A model generated the notes under the pieces. It had not been told where the DNA came from. It saw only the letters and a program-made list of their open reading frames with translations, and did not search any database. A DNA stretch of 10,000 nucleotides from Baffinella frigidus (taxonomy: Eukaryota > Cryptophyceae > Cryptomonadales > Baffinellaceae). Below are positions 9,689 through 10,000 of this stretch, piece by piece (the stretch's first letter is position 1; each line of letters begins with the position of its first letter). The stretch is from positions 1,279,342 to 1,289,341 of the forward strand of contig MU646334.1 of assembly GCA_026770585.1 (NCBI GenBank), given 5' to 3'. The position numbers and the translations under genes were made by a program.

Positions 9689-10000
9689 GTCAGCCTTTAT
9701 GAGGCTCGTGGTATCCCATGCTTAGGCGCATAAGAGCTCCAACCACGGATACCCCAGATGTCAAGGGGAAACAAGATTCGAACAGGTGTGAGGGATTGTG
9801 TGGGGGGGTGAGGTGAGATGAACTAGACACCAAAGATGGAATGTAGGGGCGTGTCCCACTGTACAATGAGTGATCCTTACCAGCCTGGAAGTAGATGAAT
9901 GGATTTCAGTTAAGTTACGGCCTATCCAACATATGATGTATTTGTTAAAAGCGTATAAGCCTATCGACACAGCGTCAGCGAGGAACAGCAGGTGTCAGTA
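9689..10000. other. Unassigned right end
   Basis: Small symmetrical bits occur (AGCCTTTATGAGGCT near 9693; TGGTATCC with GGATACC at 9709 and 9747). I see no motif shared with the elements further left. Short minus frames (9761-9970) have no recognisable features. Confidence 0.4.

Noticed and set aside
9745-9800. Possible tRNA on the minus strand (GTTCGAATC T-loop-like motif)
   Set aside because: The bases on each side do not form a T stem, and no acceptor stem, D arm or anticodon arm can be fitted.
1-10000. CRISPR array or phage-like system
   Set aside because: No regularly spaced direct repeats with unique spacers and no cas-like, phage or prokaryotic genes; repeats are palindromic dispersed elements and microsatellites.

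Overview
This window looks like nuclear, intergenic DNA from a eukaryote. It holds at least six separate tracts of the seven-base repeat TTTAGGG/CCCTAAA, the telomere motif of land plants, many green algae, dinoflagellates and some chromerids. It also has trinucleotide and dinucleotide microsatellites, dense palindromic non-autonomous elements, and no long open frame that resembles a known protein. There is no prokaryotic gene packing, rRNA, CRISPR array or convincing tRNA. I cannot fix the lineage. A repeat-rich alga or protist, or a subtelomeric region of one, fits best.

Layout. 1-94 is a GA microsatellite. 303-464 carries three copies of a GGGCGGGAA motif. 537-619 is the first telomere-like tract. 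945-1093 is a diverged foldback element. 1309-1354 is a C/TCC/GCC tract. 1433-1706 is a large inverted repeat. 1736-2665 holds four copies of one sequence module, two of which carry a telomere-like tract at the same internal point; a truncated foldback element sits between the first two. 2683-3190 is a cluster of palindromic elements built on the odd palindrome CCTACNGTAGG. 3254-3593 is a purine-strand GAA tract flanked by 35-bp direct repeats. 3622-5345 is a family of about 285-bp repeats. The first copy (3622-3906) is uninterrupted, while the later copies are split by four insertions whose limits can be read by comparison. A Tc1-type miniature element (3950-4141) lies between the first two copies. 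5522-5753 is another repeat module joined to the best-preserved foldback element. 5770-6560 and 7720-7970 are the least repetitive stretches and hold weak gene candidates. 6716-7405 contains two more large inverted repeats. 8322-8496 is a near-perfect long hairpin. 8521-8840 is decayed telomeric DNA with two derived heptamer arrays. 9237-9360 is another copy of the 2948-3060 repeat. The rest is mostly unassigned.

No gene is annotated with confidence. The best protein-coding hints are a set of minus-strand open segments between 6542 and 5661 with one consensus splice donor, and a 43-bp segment occurring twice (7662-7704 plus, 9500-9542 minus) whose two copies encode nearly the same peptide with two synonymous changes. 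The main content is a community of small mobile elements that insert into one another and share short motifs, notably GTCAACTT (13 exact copies) and CCTACNGTAGG (7 copies).
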